Notes: generated by a model not told the origin, from the sequence alone. Positions 42,067-51,059 are shown, counted from the first letter of the stretch. The stretch: 64,000 nt of DNA from CAZFDT01 sp964518335 (GCA_964518335.1 CAZFDT010000004.1:73548-137547), one strand, 5' to 3'. Program-made: numbers and translations.

Positions 42067-43080
42067 TCATTTGCCCAACAGCTTCGTGGCCGCTGCATGG
42101 TACACGTCGCGCAGCGTGGCATCGTCGAGGCTTGCCCCGCGCAGCGTGGCGGTGGCGGTTTCGGGGACGGCAGGATCGACCATGTGCAGGTCGGGATCGA
42201 CGATCGGGCTGGGGCCGTCGTAGGTCGTCTCCATGAGCGTGCGCAGAGCCCAGTAGCGGCTGGCGTAGAGGTCGAAGTTGCAGTTGTCCCTGGTGGCGAC
42301 GATGTCGGTGCCGAAGAGCACGCGTCCCGCATTGCGCTGACAGAACGCGCGGAAGCGCTCGGGGCGTTTGGAGAGTTCGCGCACCATCCACTTGGTCGCC
42401 GATGTATCGACGTACAGATTCGCGTGTCGATCGAGCAGGCCCTGTACGAAGTCCAGGTCCTCCGGGTTGCCTGCCATGTGCGCGGCGATGCAGGGCGTGT
42501 CGCTGTACTCATCGAGCATGCGTTCGAGCGGCTCATACTGCTGGGCTTTAGTGCCGTAGCGTGCGGCGTCGGCGTACTTGGTGGCGAACCACGTGTCGGG
42601 ATCGCTGACGTGGACCATGAACATCATGCCCAGCGAGCGAGCGAGCTTGCGGGCTTCGCGTCGGATGGGCGAGTCGAGCGTCATGCTCTCGTGGAAGTCG
42701 ATGCCGCGCGGCGCCGCCCAGATCTTGCACACCCGGCTGCCCATGGCGGCGAAGCCTTCGATGGCCTTGAGCCATTCGCTGGTGAACGTGTTGGGGTCCT
42801 TTTCGTGGTTGGCGTAGTGGGGCACAGCGATGAACTGCACGCGATCGCCGAACATGTCGGCGATCGCCCGGGCATGAGGCAGGGGGGTCATCGACCAGAC
42901 GCGTTCGATGCCAAAGAGGTCGGCCACATCGAACAACGCGCGGGTCGCCTCGACGTCGTTGAGGTGCGTGTGAACGTCCCAGATCGGACCGCGATAGCGA
43001 AACTGGGCCGCCAGGGAGCGATAGTCCAGCCCGAGGGTATTGGCGGAAGAGTGGGCGGATTTAACGTCTGTAGCACTCAT
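42067..43080 (-). CDS. Amidohydrolase (COG2159-like TIM barrel)
   Basis: A 337-residue metal-dependent hydrolase. GPIWDVHTHLND supplies the HxH metal pair. MFMVHVSDPDTW and CIAAHMAGNPEDLDFV give further His ligands, and VLFGTDIVATRDN the terminal Asp. This is the amidohydrolase-2 pattern, in which decarboxylases and lactonases are common, so the substrate is open. The ATG at 43080 begins MSATDVKSAHSS. It is divergent from the HAD phosphatase gene and followed directly by the small protein above. Confidence 0.85.
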   Translation of the reverse strand: MSATDVKSAHSSANTLGLDYRSLAAQFRYRGPIWDVHTHLNDVEATRALFDVADLFGIERVWSMTPLPHARAIADMFGDRVQFIAVPHYANHEKDPNTFTSEWLKAIEGFAAMGSRVCKIWAAPRGIDFHESMTLDSPIRREARKLARSLGMMFMVHVSDPDTWFATKYADAARYGTKAQQYEPLERMLDEYSDTPCIAAHMAGNPEDLDFVQGLLDRHANLYVDTSATKWMVRELSKRPERFRAFCQRNAGRVLFGTDIVATRDNCNFDLYASRYWALRTLMETTYDGPSPIVDPDLHMVDPAVPETATATLRGASLDDATLRDVYHAAATKLLGK

Positions 43081-43185
43081 GGCGACAAAGTGTAGCCCGT
43101 TGAGGCCGGCGTCGTGGGTGGAGCGCTCAAACGTCTTAATGGCCGCCGCACTCCTGCCGATGCTGTGGCACTGCAGGAGCCTGCC

Positions 43186-44052
43186 GTGCTCGATCCAGCC
43201 TCGCTCGACACGCTGCCCATCGATGACACCGCCTGCGGTCTGCCCACGCCGTTTCGGCGCAGCGTGCGGCTGATCGCCATCGATATCGACGGCACGCTGC
43301 TGCGCGGGGACAAGCGGTTGTCGCGGCAGACCATGGCCACGATCTCGGCGGTGCGCCGTCGCGGCGTCAAGGTCGTGCTGGCCACGGCCCGGCCGCCCCG
43401 CAGCACCGTGCCGATCCACGCTGCGCTTGACCTGGATACCCCGATCATCAACTACAACGGCGCCCTGATCCACGATCCCGTCCGCAAGCGCACCCTCCGC
43501 CACGTCGCCATCGACGGTGCCATCGCGCTACGGTTGATTCTTGCGGCCCGCCGGTTCGACCCCGACGTGGCCGTCCACGCCGACATTCTCGACAAGTGGT
43601 GTACCGATCGGCCGCCCGACCCGTGGACGGTGCGCCACCAGACGCCCGATTTCATTGGGCCGATCGAGGCCTTCACGTCCTCGCCCGTGACGAAGCTGCT
43701 GTTGGGCACAGCGCCGGGCATGGAAGAGCAGTTGCGCGAGTTGATCGACAGTAAGTTCGTCAACCACGTCAGTTGCCTGCCGTGCGAAGACGGGCTGCTG
43801 TTGGTGCAACACCGCCAGGTGGACAAGGCCGAGGCCCTGGCGCTGATGGCGCACAGCAGCAATCTGCGGCCGGAGCAGGTCATGGCGATCGGCGATGCAC
43901 ACAACGACGTGGGCATGTTGCGCTGGGCCGGCCTGGGCGTGGCGATGGGCAACGCCTGGCCCGCGGCGCAGCGCGCCGCCGACGTCGTCGTGCCCTCCAA
44001 TGACGACGAAGGCGTCGCCCATGCGATCGAGCGTTTCGTGCTCCGCGCATGA
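43186..44052 (+). CDS. HAD-superfamily phosphatase, Cof type
   Basis: A 288-residue HAD hydrolase with motif I LIAIDIDGTLLRGD, motif II ATARPP, the C2B cap, then the Lys of VDKAEALALM and motif IV IGDAHNDVGML. This is the Cof/YidA-like sugar- or nucleotide-phosphatase arrangement. The start is read as GTG at 43186 because AGGAG lies 6 nt upstream. An upstream in-frame GTG at 43114 would add 24 residues without a good ribosome site. Substrate unknown. Confidence 0.88.
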   Translation: MLDPASLDTLPIDDTACGLPTPFRRSVRLIAIDIDGTLLRGDKRLSRQTMATISAVRRRGVKVVLATARPPRSTVPIHAALDLDTPIINYNGALIHDPVRKRTLRHVAIDGAIALRLILAARRFDPDVAVHADILDKWCTDRPPDPWTVRHQTPDFIGPIEAFTSSPVTKLLLGTAPGMEEQLRELIDSKFVNHVSCLPCEDGLLLVQHRQVDKAEALALMAHSSNLRPEQVMAIGDAHNDVGMLRWAGLGVAMGNAWPAAQRAADVVVPSNDDEGVAHAIERFVLRA

Positions 44053-44055
44053 AAG

Positions 44056-44081
44056 GGCCCGGGCGCTGGCGCGCCCGGGCC
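44056..44081. terminator. GC-rich hairpin between convergent genes
   Basis: A perfect 11-bp stem, GGCCCGGGCGC / GCGCCCGGGCC with loop TGGC, lies between the stops of the HAD gene and hsp20. There is no T-run on the plus strand and only CCCTTTC on the minus. It is therefore a bidirectional transcription barrier rather than a classical terminator. Confidence 0.6.
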
Positions 44082-44090
44082 TGCCAACCG

Positions 44091-44525
44091 TCAGGACACG
44101 GTAATCTTGCGCGGCTTGACTTCCTCACGCTTGGTGAGCGTCAAGTGCAGCACGCCGTTCTCCAGCCGGGCGTTGACCTTGTTGGCGTCCACCGTGTTGG
44201 GCAGCGAGAAGCTGCGGGACACACGGGTGAAACGCCGCTCGTGCAGGTGCAGTTCGCCCTTCTTGTCTTTCTTCTCATCGGCGTTGCGCTGCGCGGTGAT
44301 CGTCAGCACGCCGTTCTCGACCGACACGTCGATCTGGTCCTTGGTGAAGCCGGGCACCTCGGCCTCGACGTACAGGGCGTTCTCGTCCTCGCGGATGTCC
44401 ACGGGGTAAGCGCCCATGGCGTTCTCGTCCCAATCGCCCAGCCCGCGCTCGAACTGACGCAGCAGATCGAGCGGGTTATCCCATAGCGACGGCAGGTTTC
44501 GACGGACTCGGATGGCGGGTAGCAT
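44091..44525 (-). CDS. Small heat-shock protein, Hsp20/alpha-crystallin family
   Basis: A 144-residue chaperone that holds unfolding proteins. The alpha-crystallin domain spans about residues 38-144 (VDIREDENALYVEAEVPGFT, VENGVLTITAQRN, the ENGVLHLTLTK strand and a C-terminal KPRKITVS). A charged KKDKKGELHLHERRF loop is typical. The strong ribosome site AAAGGAG is 6 nt before the ATG. It is monocistronic and preceded by a near-consensus sigma-54 promoter, which points to regulated stress expression. Confidence 0.95.
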   Translation of the reverse strand: MLPAIRVRRNLPSLWDNPLDLLRQFERGLGDWDENAMGAYPVDIREDENALYVEAEVPGFTKDQIDVSVENGVLTITAQRNADEKKDKKGELHLHERRFTRVSRSFSLPNTVDANKVNARLENGVLHLTLTKREEVKPRKITVS

Positions 44526-44590
44526 GATGGTCTCCTTTCTCTAAAAAGGCCCTCTGATACACGACCTTGCGGTCACGCCACGGGAACATG

Positions 44591-44607
44591 TGCAAGCGGG
44601 ATGCCAG
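44591..44607 (-). promoter_or_regulatory. Sigma-54 (RpoN) type promoter upstream of hsp20
   Basis: On the minus strand CTGGCATCCCGCTTGCA matches the 17-nt sigma-54 pattern YTGGCAcgrnnnTTGCW with the invariant GG (-24) and GC (-12) correctly spaced. The predicted transcription start is near 44580, giving a leader of about 55 nt before the hsp20 ATG. The palindrome GGGGGTATCCCCC lies directly upstream (44608-44620). Confidence 0.65.
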
Positions 44608-44719
44608 GGGGATACCCCCGCAGCAGGTCGTGGCGCGGGGTGCGACTGCCACTGTGACAGTAAGCCCACGGCCGACGTGCAAGGATGACAACCCCCCGCC
44701 TAGCGGGCACAATACCGCC

Positions 44720-45760
44720 ATGAGCATCCGCGCCGCCATCGTCGGGCCCACCGGCTACACGGGACTGCACCTGATCGATCTGCTCTGCCGCCACCCCGGC
44801 GCCGAGCTGACCTACCTGGCCAGCCACCGCGATGAACTGCCCGACATTCGCAGGGAGTTTCCCCAGTTGCTCGGCCGCGTGCCCGAGTCGGTGGCGGTGT
44901 GCAGGCCGATCGATCCCGAAGTGATGGCCCAAGCCGCCGACGTGGCGTTCCTGTGCCTGCCTCACAAGGCCGCCATGGCGTACGCCCCGCAATTGCTCGA
45001 CGCGGGGCTGCGGGTGATCGATCTCTCGGCCGACTATCGCCTGGCCGACCCGGCCCTGTACGAGAAGGTGTACGAGCACCCGCACGCCGACCTGGACAAC
45101 CTCAAGCAGGCGATCTACGGCCTGCCCGAGCTGATGCGCGACGAGTTGCCGGGGGCGATGCTCGTGGCCAACCCCGGCTGCTATCCCACCGCCGCCGCGC
45201 TGGCCGTGGCGCCGCTGCTGACCCACAGCCTCGTCAAGCACGACGGCATCGTCATCAACGCCGCCTCCGGCGTCACCGGCGCCGGGCGAAAGGCTACTGC
45301 AACGCTCCACTACACCGAGATGAATGAGTCGTTCTACGCCTACGGCAGCATCGGCGGGCACCGACACCAGCCCGAGATCGAGCAGACCCTGTCCATGGTC
45401 GCCGGCAAAAAGGTGAGCACCCTGTTCGTGCCGCACCTGCTGCCCATCGACCAGGGGATTTTGGAGACGATTTACCTCGATCCGCTGGAGGAGGACATCA
45501 CGCAGGAGGAGCTGTTCGAGGCGTTCGCCGACGCCTACGCCGCCGAGCCGTTCGTGCGCGTGCGGCCGGACCTGCCCAACGTCAAGCACGTCGCCGGTAC
45601 CAACTTCGTCGATATCACCGTCCGCCTCATCGACCGCGACGAGTTCCAGAAAGTCGTGGTGTTCGTCGCCGAAGACAACATGATCAAAGGCGCCAGCGGG
45701 CAGGCGGTCCAGAACATGAACATCATGTTCGAGCAGGACGAGACGGCCGGCCTCCTGTGA
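44720..45760 (+). CDS. argC: N-acetyl-gamma-glutamyl-phosphate reductase
   Basis: The NADPH-dependent third step of arginine synthesis. The 346-residue protein has the nucleotide loop AIVGPTGYTGLHLIDLL, catalytic Cys154 in ANPGCYPTAAAL, ASGVTGAGRKA, the GGHRHQPEIEQ stretch with the catalytic His, and C-terminal ASGQAVQNMNIM. It has its own transcription unit, divergent from hsp20. No other arg biosynthesis gene is in the window, whereas arginine breakdown genes (ast) are 25 kb away. Confidence 0.97.
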   Translation: MSIRAAIVGPTGYTGLHLIDLLCRHPGAELTYLASHRDELPDIRREFPQLLGRVPESVAVCRPIDPEVMAQAADVAFLCLPHKAAMAYAPQLLDAGLRVIDLSADYRLADPALYEKVYEHPHADLDNLKQAIYGLPELMRDELPGAMLVANPGCYPTAAALAVAPLLTHSLVKHDGIVINAASGVTGAGRKATATLHYTEMNESFYAYGSIGGHRHQPEIEQTLSMVAGKKVSTLFVPHLLPIDQGILETIYLDPLEEDITQEELFEAFADAYAAEPFVRVRPDLPNVKHVAGTNFVDITVRLIDRDEFQKVVVFVAEDNMIKGASGQAVQNMNIMFEQDETAGLL

Positions 45761-45802
45761 AGCCGCGACCCCCCGGAAACGGTCGCGCTGACGTTGACGC
45801 AC

Positions 45803-47542
45803 TTACGGCTGCGACAGATGCCTTCGCAGCTCGTCGTATTCTGCCCGCCCCTGCGTGTGCTCAGGATGCTCGCGCAGCAGCGCCTCGTAGCGAAGGATCG
45901 CTTCGTTGATCTGTCCGGTCAGCGCCGCCAGCACCGCCGCGTTGTGCATCGCCGCTGCATTCGTCGGCGCCAGCGTCAGTGCCTTGTTCAGCCACTGGCC
46001 GGCCGCAGCGTACTGATGTTGCACCATGAACAGCCCCGCCAGTTGGGTCATCGCCTCGGTCTCCTGCGGGTGCGACTGCAGCAGCGCCTCGTAATTGACA
46101 ATCGCCTCCTCGAATTGCCCCAGTACGATGAGCATCTTGCCGTACTCGTGTCTGGCCTGCCGCGAGGTGGGGTGGCGTTGCACGGCCTTTGCGACGTACT
46201 CGATCCCCTCGCGCTGACGGTTCTGTTCACCCAGCGCCACGCCGTAGAGGAACGCCGCGCGTGTATTGTCGGGCTGCCGGTCGAGGTTGGCCTTCATCAG
46301 CGTCACATGATCGCGCCACTCGCGGTTGTGCAGAATCACTCGCACGCCACCTGCCAGCGCAAGCGCGCACAAGACCACCATGACCGCGCGGCGAAACCTG
46401 TAGATCTCCGCCAGCGCCACCAGAAACACAATGAACCCAAACGCAAACGGGATCATCAACCGATAGCCCGCGTAAACCCCAATGGGCATGAGCAGGTTTC
46501 CGATGAGCAGGTAGTTGCATAGCGCCATCACCAGCATCGGGGCGGCCCAATGAGCCAGCCGCAGGTATGACCATGTCAACCAGATCGCTAACCCCAGCCA
46601 GAAGAGCATGAACCACGCTTCAGCTCCCGACCATGTGGGCAGCTTGTCGGGAATGAAGCTCGCCTGCAGGGTCGGCCAAAACAGTTGGCCCAGGTACATT
46701 CCGCCCACTGCGATCGCGGACGCAGATCGCTCCACCAGCGACATGCCGCGGAGCGGATTGCCCGTGAGGTCCATCGTGGACGGGCCGTAGTGCGGCGTCG
46801 CGCCGATCACCGCGACTCGCGAGATGAGGTAGAGGATCGCAGGCGTTGCCACGAGCCAGAGCGTCGGTCTGGGATAGCAGTTCCAATGACGCCAACCCAA
46901 CCACCACTGCGTGAGGGCGACAGGCACAACGAGCAGGCCGGTCTCCTTGCTGGCGACCGCGACGAACACACAGATCGCCGCCAGCAGGCATTCGTGGAAG
47001 CGCCATCGATCGCGCGCGATGGCCTGCTGATGCAGGACAGCGAAGCCCATGACGCCAACCATCGCCAGCAGGTCTGCGCGGCCGACAACGTTGTTGACAA
47101 CCGTGGCATGCGCCGGATGGGTCAGCACCAGCAGCACCGCGATCATCGACAGGCCGACAACGGGCGAGGAACTGGTCTTGAACATCGATCGCCGCATCGC
47201 CATTGTCAGCCACAGATAGAGCAGCCACGCCAGCGTCGCCAACAGGGCGACATTGACGATGCGAAAGCCCGTCGGCGACAGGCCGGTGATCCGGGCGTTG
47301 AGCCAGTAGGAGGCGATGACGATGGGGCGATAGAGGTTGCGATCCTCCGGCGATCGCCCCGCCCAGTAGTCGTGGCCCCACAGCGAGACGATCCCGCCGG
47401 GCTCGACGACGTCAGGGTGCGACACGATGGCGTCGAGATCGTCGATCAGGAAGGGGTTGCGCAGCGCATTGGCATACAGGGCCAGCGCCAGCGCCATCAG
47501 CCCCAGCAGGACGAGCATGGATCGACGTGCGTCTGCGTTCAT
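45803..47542 (-). CDS. TMTC-like membrane protein with C-terminal TPRs
   Basis: A 579-residue protein. Its N-terminal two-thirds have about ten membrane helices (MLVLLGLMALALALYANALR, ALLATLAWLLYLWLTMAM, LSMIAVLLVLTHPAHATVVN). Early motifs such as NPFLIDDLDAI...LYRPIVIASYWLN occur in planctomycete TMTC/glycosyltransferase-like proteins. The C-terminal part (about 420-579) contains four to five TPR units (AIVNYEALLQSHPQETEAMTQ, ALTLAPTNAAAMHNAAVLAA). It may glycosylate exported proteins, but no catalytic proof is visible. It follows argC convergently. Confidence 0.82.
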   Translation of the reverse strand: MNADARRSMLVLLGLMALALALYANALRNPFLIDDLDAIVSHPDVVEPGGIVSLWGHDYWAGRSPEDRNLYRPIVIASYWLNARITGLSPTGFRIVNVALLATLAWLLYLWLTMAMRRSMFKTSSSPVVGLSMIAVLLVLTHPAHATVVNNVVGRADLLAMVGVMGFAVLHQQAIARDRWRFHECLLAAICVFVAVASKETGLLVVPVALTQWWLGWRHWNCYPRPTLWLVATPAILYLISRVAVIGATPHYGPSTMDLTGNPLRGMSLVERSASAIAVGGMYLGQLFWPTLQASFIPDKLPTWSGAEAWFMLFWLGLAIWLTWSYLRLAHWAAPMLVMALCNYLLIGNLLMPIGVYAGYRLMIPFAFGFIVFLVALAEIYRFRRAVMVVLCALALAGGVRVILHNREWRDHVTLMKANLDRQPDNTRAAFLYGVALGEQNRQREGIEYVAKAVQRHPTSRQARHEYGKMLIVLGQFEEAIVNYEALLQSHPQETEAMTQLAGLFMVQHQYAAAGQWLNKALTLAPTNAAAMHNAAVLAALTGQINEAILRYEALLREHPEHTQGRAEYDELRRHLSQP

Positions 47543-47548
47543 CTGTGG

Positions 47549-48250
47549 CTATTTCTTCACGCCGACTTTCGGACAGATCGACGCGAGCTGACACTCGTGA
47601 CAGCGCGGCTTGATCGCCACGCATACGCGCCGGCCGTGGAAGATCAGCAGGTGGCTGAGCATGCACCACTTGTCGCGCGGGAAACGGGCCATGAGGTCGA
47701 GCTCGATCTTCTTCGGATCGCGCTGCCGCGTGAGGCCCAGGCGGTGGGACAGCCGCTGCACGTGCGTATCGACGACGACGCCCTCGTTCTTGCCGTAGGC
47801 GTTGCCCAGGACGACGTTGGCGGTCTTGCGCGCGACGCCCGGAAGGTGGAGCAGGTCGTCCATGGTGTCGGGCACGCTGCCGCCATGTTTTTCGACGATC
47901 ATTTTCGCCGCGCCGCGGATCGACTTGGCCTTGTTGCGGTAGAACCCGGTGGTCCTGACGAGTTGCTCGATCTGGTCTTGTGTCGCCCGGGCCATCCGTG
48001 GGGGCGTGGGGAAGCGCTCGAACAGCGCGGGCGTGACCATGTTCACGCGCTTGTCGGTGCACTGGGCCGAGAGGATCGTGGCGGTGAGCAGTTCGAAGGC
48101 GTTGCGGTGAACCAGTTCGCAGTGGGCGTCGGGGTAGAGCGACTGCAGGGCGGCGTACACCCGCGCAGCATGGTCGCGCTGCTTCGGCGCGATGCGCGGC
48201 ACTGAAGGGCCGCGTCCGGGGGCAGCCTTCTTCAGTGACCCAGCAGGCAT
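47549..48250 (-). CDS. nth: Endonuclease III
   Basis: A DNA glycosylase/AP lyase removing oxidised pyrimidines. The 233-residue protein has the helix-hairpin-helix LPGVARKTANVVL with catalytic Lys142, catalytic Asp161 in VVVDTHVQRL, and the [4Fe-4S] loop Cys210-X6-Cys217-X2-Cys220-X5-Cys226. About 25 extra N-terminal residues precede the usual start and are basic. The gene starts inside the class II aldolase-like gene (19-nt overlap). Confidence 0.97.
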   Translation of the reverse strand: MPAGSLKKAAPGRGPSVPRIAPKQRDHAARVYAALQSLYPDAHCELVHRNAFELLTATILSAQCTDKRVNMVTPALFERFPTPPRMARATQDQIEQLVRTTGFYRNKAKSIRGAAKMIVEKHGGSVPDTMDDLLHLPGVARKTANVVLGNAYGKNEGVVVDTHVQRLSHRLGLTRQRDPKKIELDLMARFPRDKWCMLSHLLIFHGRRVCVAIKPRCHECQLASICPKVGVKK

Positions 48251-48825
48251 AGCACCTCGATCATCGCGGCATGCTCGATGCGTTCGAGTGTGTTGGCGAC
48301 ATCGTCGAGGCTGTTGCCCGCGCAGAGCACGCAGCGGCGCGACAGCACCACCGCCGGGAGCTTCTCGAACGCCCCGCGCACCGCCGACTCGTCGGTCGCG
48401 TCGATGATCGGCACGGGCGTGGGGTCGGGCAACGGCAGCGACTCGTCATCAGGCTTGAGCCGCATCAGCGCCATGACGTGCGGCGGCGACGCCAGCACCG
48501 TCGCCTTCACCTCGTGCTTGTCCGACCAGCCCACGGTCATGCCCGAGCGGTCGGCCTGATACGCCAGCCGGTGCGGCGACCAGGTGATCTCGTCCAGCCC
48601 GCGGTCGGCGGTCAGCGCGATCCCGCCCATGTCCACCGCCAGCACGTCGGCGAGCGCCATCGACGCGCGACGTTTGCCCGGCGGCGTCACCAGGTAGCGA
48701 CGCCGATTGACCTTCACACTCACCAGGCCCGTGTCGCCGCTGAGGACGCCCCGCGCCCAGAGCTGGAACGCGGTGGTGCACATCTGCTGGCGCAACTCCT
48801 GCTCGTCGAACGTCTCATCCGCCAT
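48232..48825 (-). CDS. Class II aldolase/adducin-fold protein lacking the zinc His pair
   Basis: A 197-residue protein similar to class II aldolase/adducin domains: QMCTTAFQLWARGVLSGDTGLVSVKV and YLVTPPGKRRASMALADVLAVD, matching the family's N-G-N-S and P-S-G regions in altered form. The zinc-ligand HTH motif expected in the middle is replaced by LASPPHVMAL, so it is probably not an aldolase. It overlaps the nth start and the upstream membrane protein by a few bases, so it forms a small operon with them. Confidence 0.7.
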   Translation of the reverse strand: MADETFDEQELRQQMCTTAFQLWARGVLSGDTGLVSVKVNRRRYLVTPPGKRRASMALADVLAVDMGGIALTADRGLDEITWSPHRLAYQADRSGMTVGWSDKHEVKATVLASPPHVMALMRLKPDDESLPLPDPTPVPIIDATDESAVRGAFEKLPAVVLSRRCVLCAGNSLDDVANTLERIEHAAMIEVLCLLGH

Positions 48826-49420
48826 CGGTTACTCCCGCTCGGGCCGCCAGGGGAAGCGCCCACGCCGACAGGACCAGGGCCGCTCCCAGCGACAGTGCCG
48901 CCATGCCCACCATCCGCTCGCTGAGCTTGTGCAGTTTCTGAAAACGCGCGTGGGCCTCGACACGCTGGGGCTGCGGCATGGCGGGATCATACATGACCGA
49001 GCGCTCCCGCCAAACCCGCGGCGACAGCACCGTCACATCCACCGCCAGCACCACGATCGGCGCCACAATCAGCAGCGTCCGCAGCGCATCGGCCCAGCGC
49101 GGCCCGGGAAAACATATCCACTGCACCGCCAGGCAGATCACCACCACCACCGCACACAGCGTCTGCACCACCACCAGACCCTTGAGCACATTGCCCACGA
49201 TCCCACCTGCCAGAATACGCACCGGCAGCGGGTACTTCGGCTGGCTCTCGATCTCCGTCAGCTCGCGGTAGGGCTCGATGCCGATCGTCGGCTGGTATTG
49301 CCGCACCGTGGCGAACGTGATGCCCGCCGCCACCACCAGCATCACCATCGCACCGAACCACGTGCCCAGGAACAGGTGATAGACACCCCACGTCAACCGG
49401 CAGGCGAAGTCGGCGCTCAT
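48815..49420 (-). CDS. Integral membrane protein, DUF4149-like
   Basis: About 201 residues (start 49420 or 49429) with four membrane helices: LTWGVYHLFLGTWFGAMVMLVV, VLKGLVVVQTLCAVVVVICLAV, TLLIVAPIVVLAVDVTVLSP and VGMAALSLGAALVLSAWALPLA. The pattern with a long polar loop after helix 1 and FxxLHxxS before the last helix resembles DUF4149 and related proteins. It is the first gene of the small operon with the aldolase-like protein and nth. Function unknown. Confidence 0.72.
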   Translation of the reverse strand: MSADFACRLTWGVYHLFLGTWFGAMVMLVVAAGITFATVRQYQPTIGIEPYRELTEIESQPKYPLPVRILAGGIVGNVLKGLVVVQTLCAVVVVICLAVQWICFPGPRWADALRTLLIVAPIVVLAVDVTVLSPRVWRERSVMYDPAMPQPQRVEAHARFQKLHKLSERMVGMAALSLGAALVLSAWALPLAARAGVTDGG

Positions 49421-49465
49421 GGCCGCCATTGTACGGCAACCGTATTGACGAAGCGCCGCCCTCAC

Positions 49466-49548
49466 GCCGGAGCTGAGTCTTCGAAGCTCCGGGTCCTGTC
49501 ACACGGCATGCCTCTCTACCCGGACCTTCGGAAGACCTCAGGTCCGGC
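49466..49548. repeat. Imperfect 30-bp inverted repeat, possible MITE-like element
   Basis: The left arm (from GCCGGAGCTGAGTCTTC) and right arm (ending CCTCAGGTCCGGC) are near-perfect reverse complements over about 30 bp, with a roughly 24-nt loop holding GGCATGCC. It lies between two divergent genes and could form a long hairpin in RNA. No coding potential was noticed inside. Confidence 0.65.
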
Positions 49549-49576
49549 GTGGCGCTTCATGTAAACTACTCACACC

Positions 49577-51055
49577 ATGTCCGAACCTGTCGCCGCTCCG
49601 GGCCTCGTCGATCACGATCTGTCGTGCATCGGGTGCGACTACAACCTGCGCACCATCCCCCACGACGCGACCTGCCCCGAGTGCGGGAAGCCGGTCATCG
49701 AGACGCTCCACGCCCAGGGCTTGGCGCAAAGCCCGCCGCGATGGCTGCGATGGATCTGCGCCGGCGTCGTCGCGGAGTTCGCAGCGTGTTTCATCGTGTT
49801 GATGATGGCAACCCGCCTGTGGCCTTGGCGCGGGACATGGGTGCTGACCATGGTGATGTCGCTGGCCGCGCCGCTGCTGCACCTGGTCGCGTCATGGTGT
49901 CTGACCGTCCGCGGCGGGCCACGGTGGCTGCCCATTGGCAATCGTTGGACATGGACCTGTCGAATCAGTGCGACAGCCGTGCTTGTGGCCTACATCCTTG
50001 GCAGCTTCGACTGGATGCAGCACCTGGCGAGCTTCAACATGACGACGGCGGTCGTCGCGTATTTCGCCGTCATCCTCGTTACGTGTACGGCGACGATTGC
50101 GAGGTGGCTCATCCTCCAGGCCTTGGGGCGGCGCGTGCCTGACCCTCGCCTGGCCAAGGCGATCAGGATGATCTGGATCACATGGGTCACGCTCTTGCTG
50201 GCGCAGAACACGGTGGGCTGGGTGCTGGGAATGCTCTACCACAGGGCATACTTGATCTGGTCTATTCTTCAGGCGTTGATCAATGGCGTGTCGATCGCGG
50301 CCACCGTCGTCGTTCTGCTGCTGTTGTCGCATGTGATCCACGCCATGGTCACTTCCCGCCGGGCGACTGCAGCGATCAATGCGGAATCTGTGCATCGTCT
50401 CTGGGCGCTTGGCGTGGCGCGATCTGCGCTCTGGACGGTGGTGGCCATGGGTTTGGCGCTGTTTCTCAGCAGAGGGATCGGCTTGGACTATGGCGGGGGG
50501 TATTACTCGGGATGGTTGCCCGCCGAGGCGCCATTCCTCGCAACGTGCTTGGGATGGTCGGCCTTGGGCGTGGCGCTGATCTTCGTCGGACGGCGTCAGC
50601 CAGGGGCCGAGGAGCAGGCGGACGGGTCGTTCAATCCGCGGCTGTTCGGACGCGTGGCCGCGGGAGCGAGCGTGGGGCTGTTCGTCGCGGCGATCGTGGC
50701 GTCCGTGACGATGGACGCAGCAGCGGGCGAAGTCGCCTGGCTCGCCGGGCTGCTGCTGCTGGCGTCGGTGTGGGGCACGCTGCTGCATTTGCACCGGACG
50801 TTGGCGCGGCTGGGCGCTGCAACGTCGGTGCGCGTGCTGCGCGGCGTGCTGGCGGGCATCGCCGTCTGGGCGGCCCTGCAGGTCGTGATGTGGATGTGGT
50901 CGTATCGAATCGACCACATGTCGGGCTTCGAGACGATGGTGGCTGTGCAGTGGATCGTCGAGAGTGCCGGCATGCTCGTCGGCGTCGCCGCGCTGGCGCT
51001 GATGCTACAGTATCGCCTCGTGCTGCTGTCCCTGTCGCCTTCCGTCCAGGAGTGA
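49577..51055 (+). CDS. Membrane protein with N-terminal zinc-ribbon
   Basis: A 492-residue protein. Residues 1-40 contain LSCIGCDYNLRTIPHDATCPECGKPV, a CxxC...CxxC zinc-ribbon with the YNLRT signature frequent in planctomycete membrane proteins. About ten to twelve hydrophobic helices follow. No catalytic motif is seen. It shares its zinc-ribbon and layout with the protein at 52282-53193 and lies 4 nt before the MetE-like gene. Role unknown. Confidence 0.8.
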   Translation: MSEPVAAPGLVDHDLSCIGCDYNLRTIPHDATCPECGKPVIETLHAQGLAQSPPRWLRWICAGVVAEFAACFIVLMMATRLWPWRGTWVLTMVMSLAAPLLHLVASWCLTVRGGPRWLPIGNRWTWTCRISATAVLVAYILGSFDWMQHLASFNMTTAVVAYFAVILVTCTATIARWLILQALGRRVPDPRLAKAIRMIWITWVTLLLAQNTVGWVLGMLYHRAYLIWSILQALINGVSIAATVVVLLLLSHVIHAMVTSRRATAAINAESVHRLWALGVARSALWTVVAMGLALFLSRGIGLDYGGGYYSGWLPAEAPFLATCLGWSALGVALIFVGRRQPGAEEQADGSFNPRLFGRVAAGASVGLFVAAIVASVTMDAAAGEVAWLAGLLLLASVWGTLLHLHRTLARLGAATSVRVLRGVLAGIAVWAALQVVMWMWSYRIDHMSGFETMVAVQWIVESAGMLVGVAALALMLQYRLVLLSLSPSVQE

Positions 51056-51059
51056 ACCC

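Noticed and set aside
46685..48205. Open frame of 506 codons on the plus strand over the TMTC-like and nth genes
   Set aside because: Opposite-strand shadow; nth and the membrane protein are clearly supported on the minus strand.
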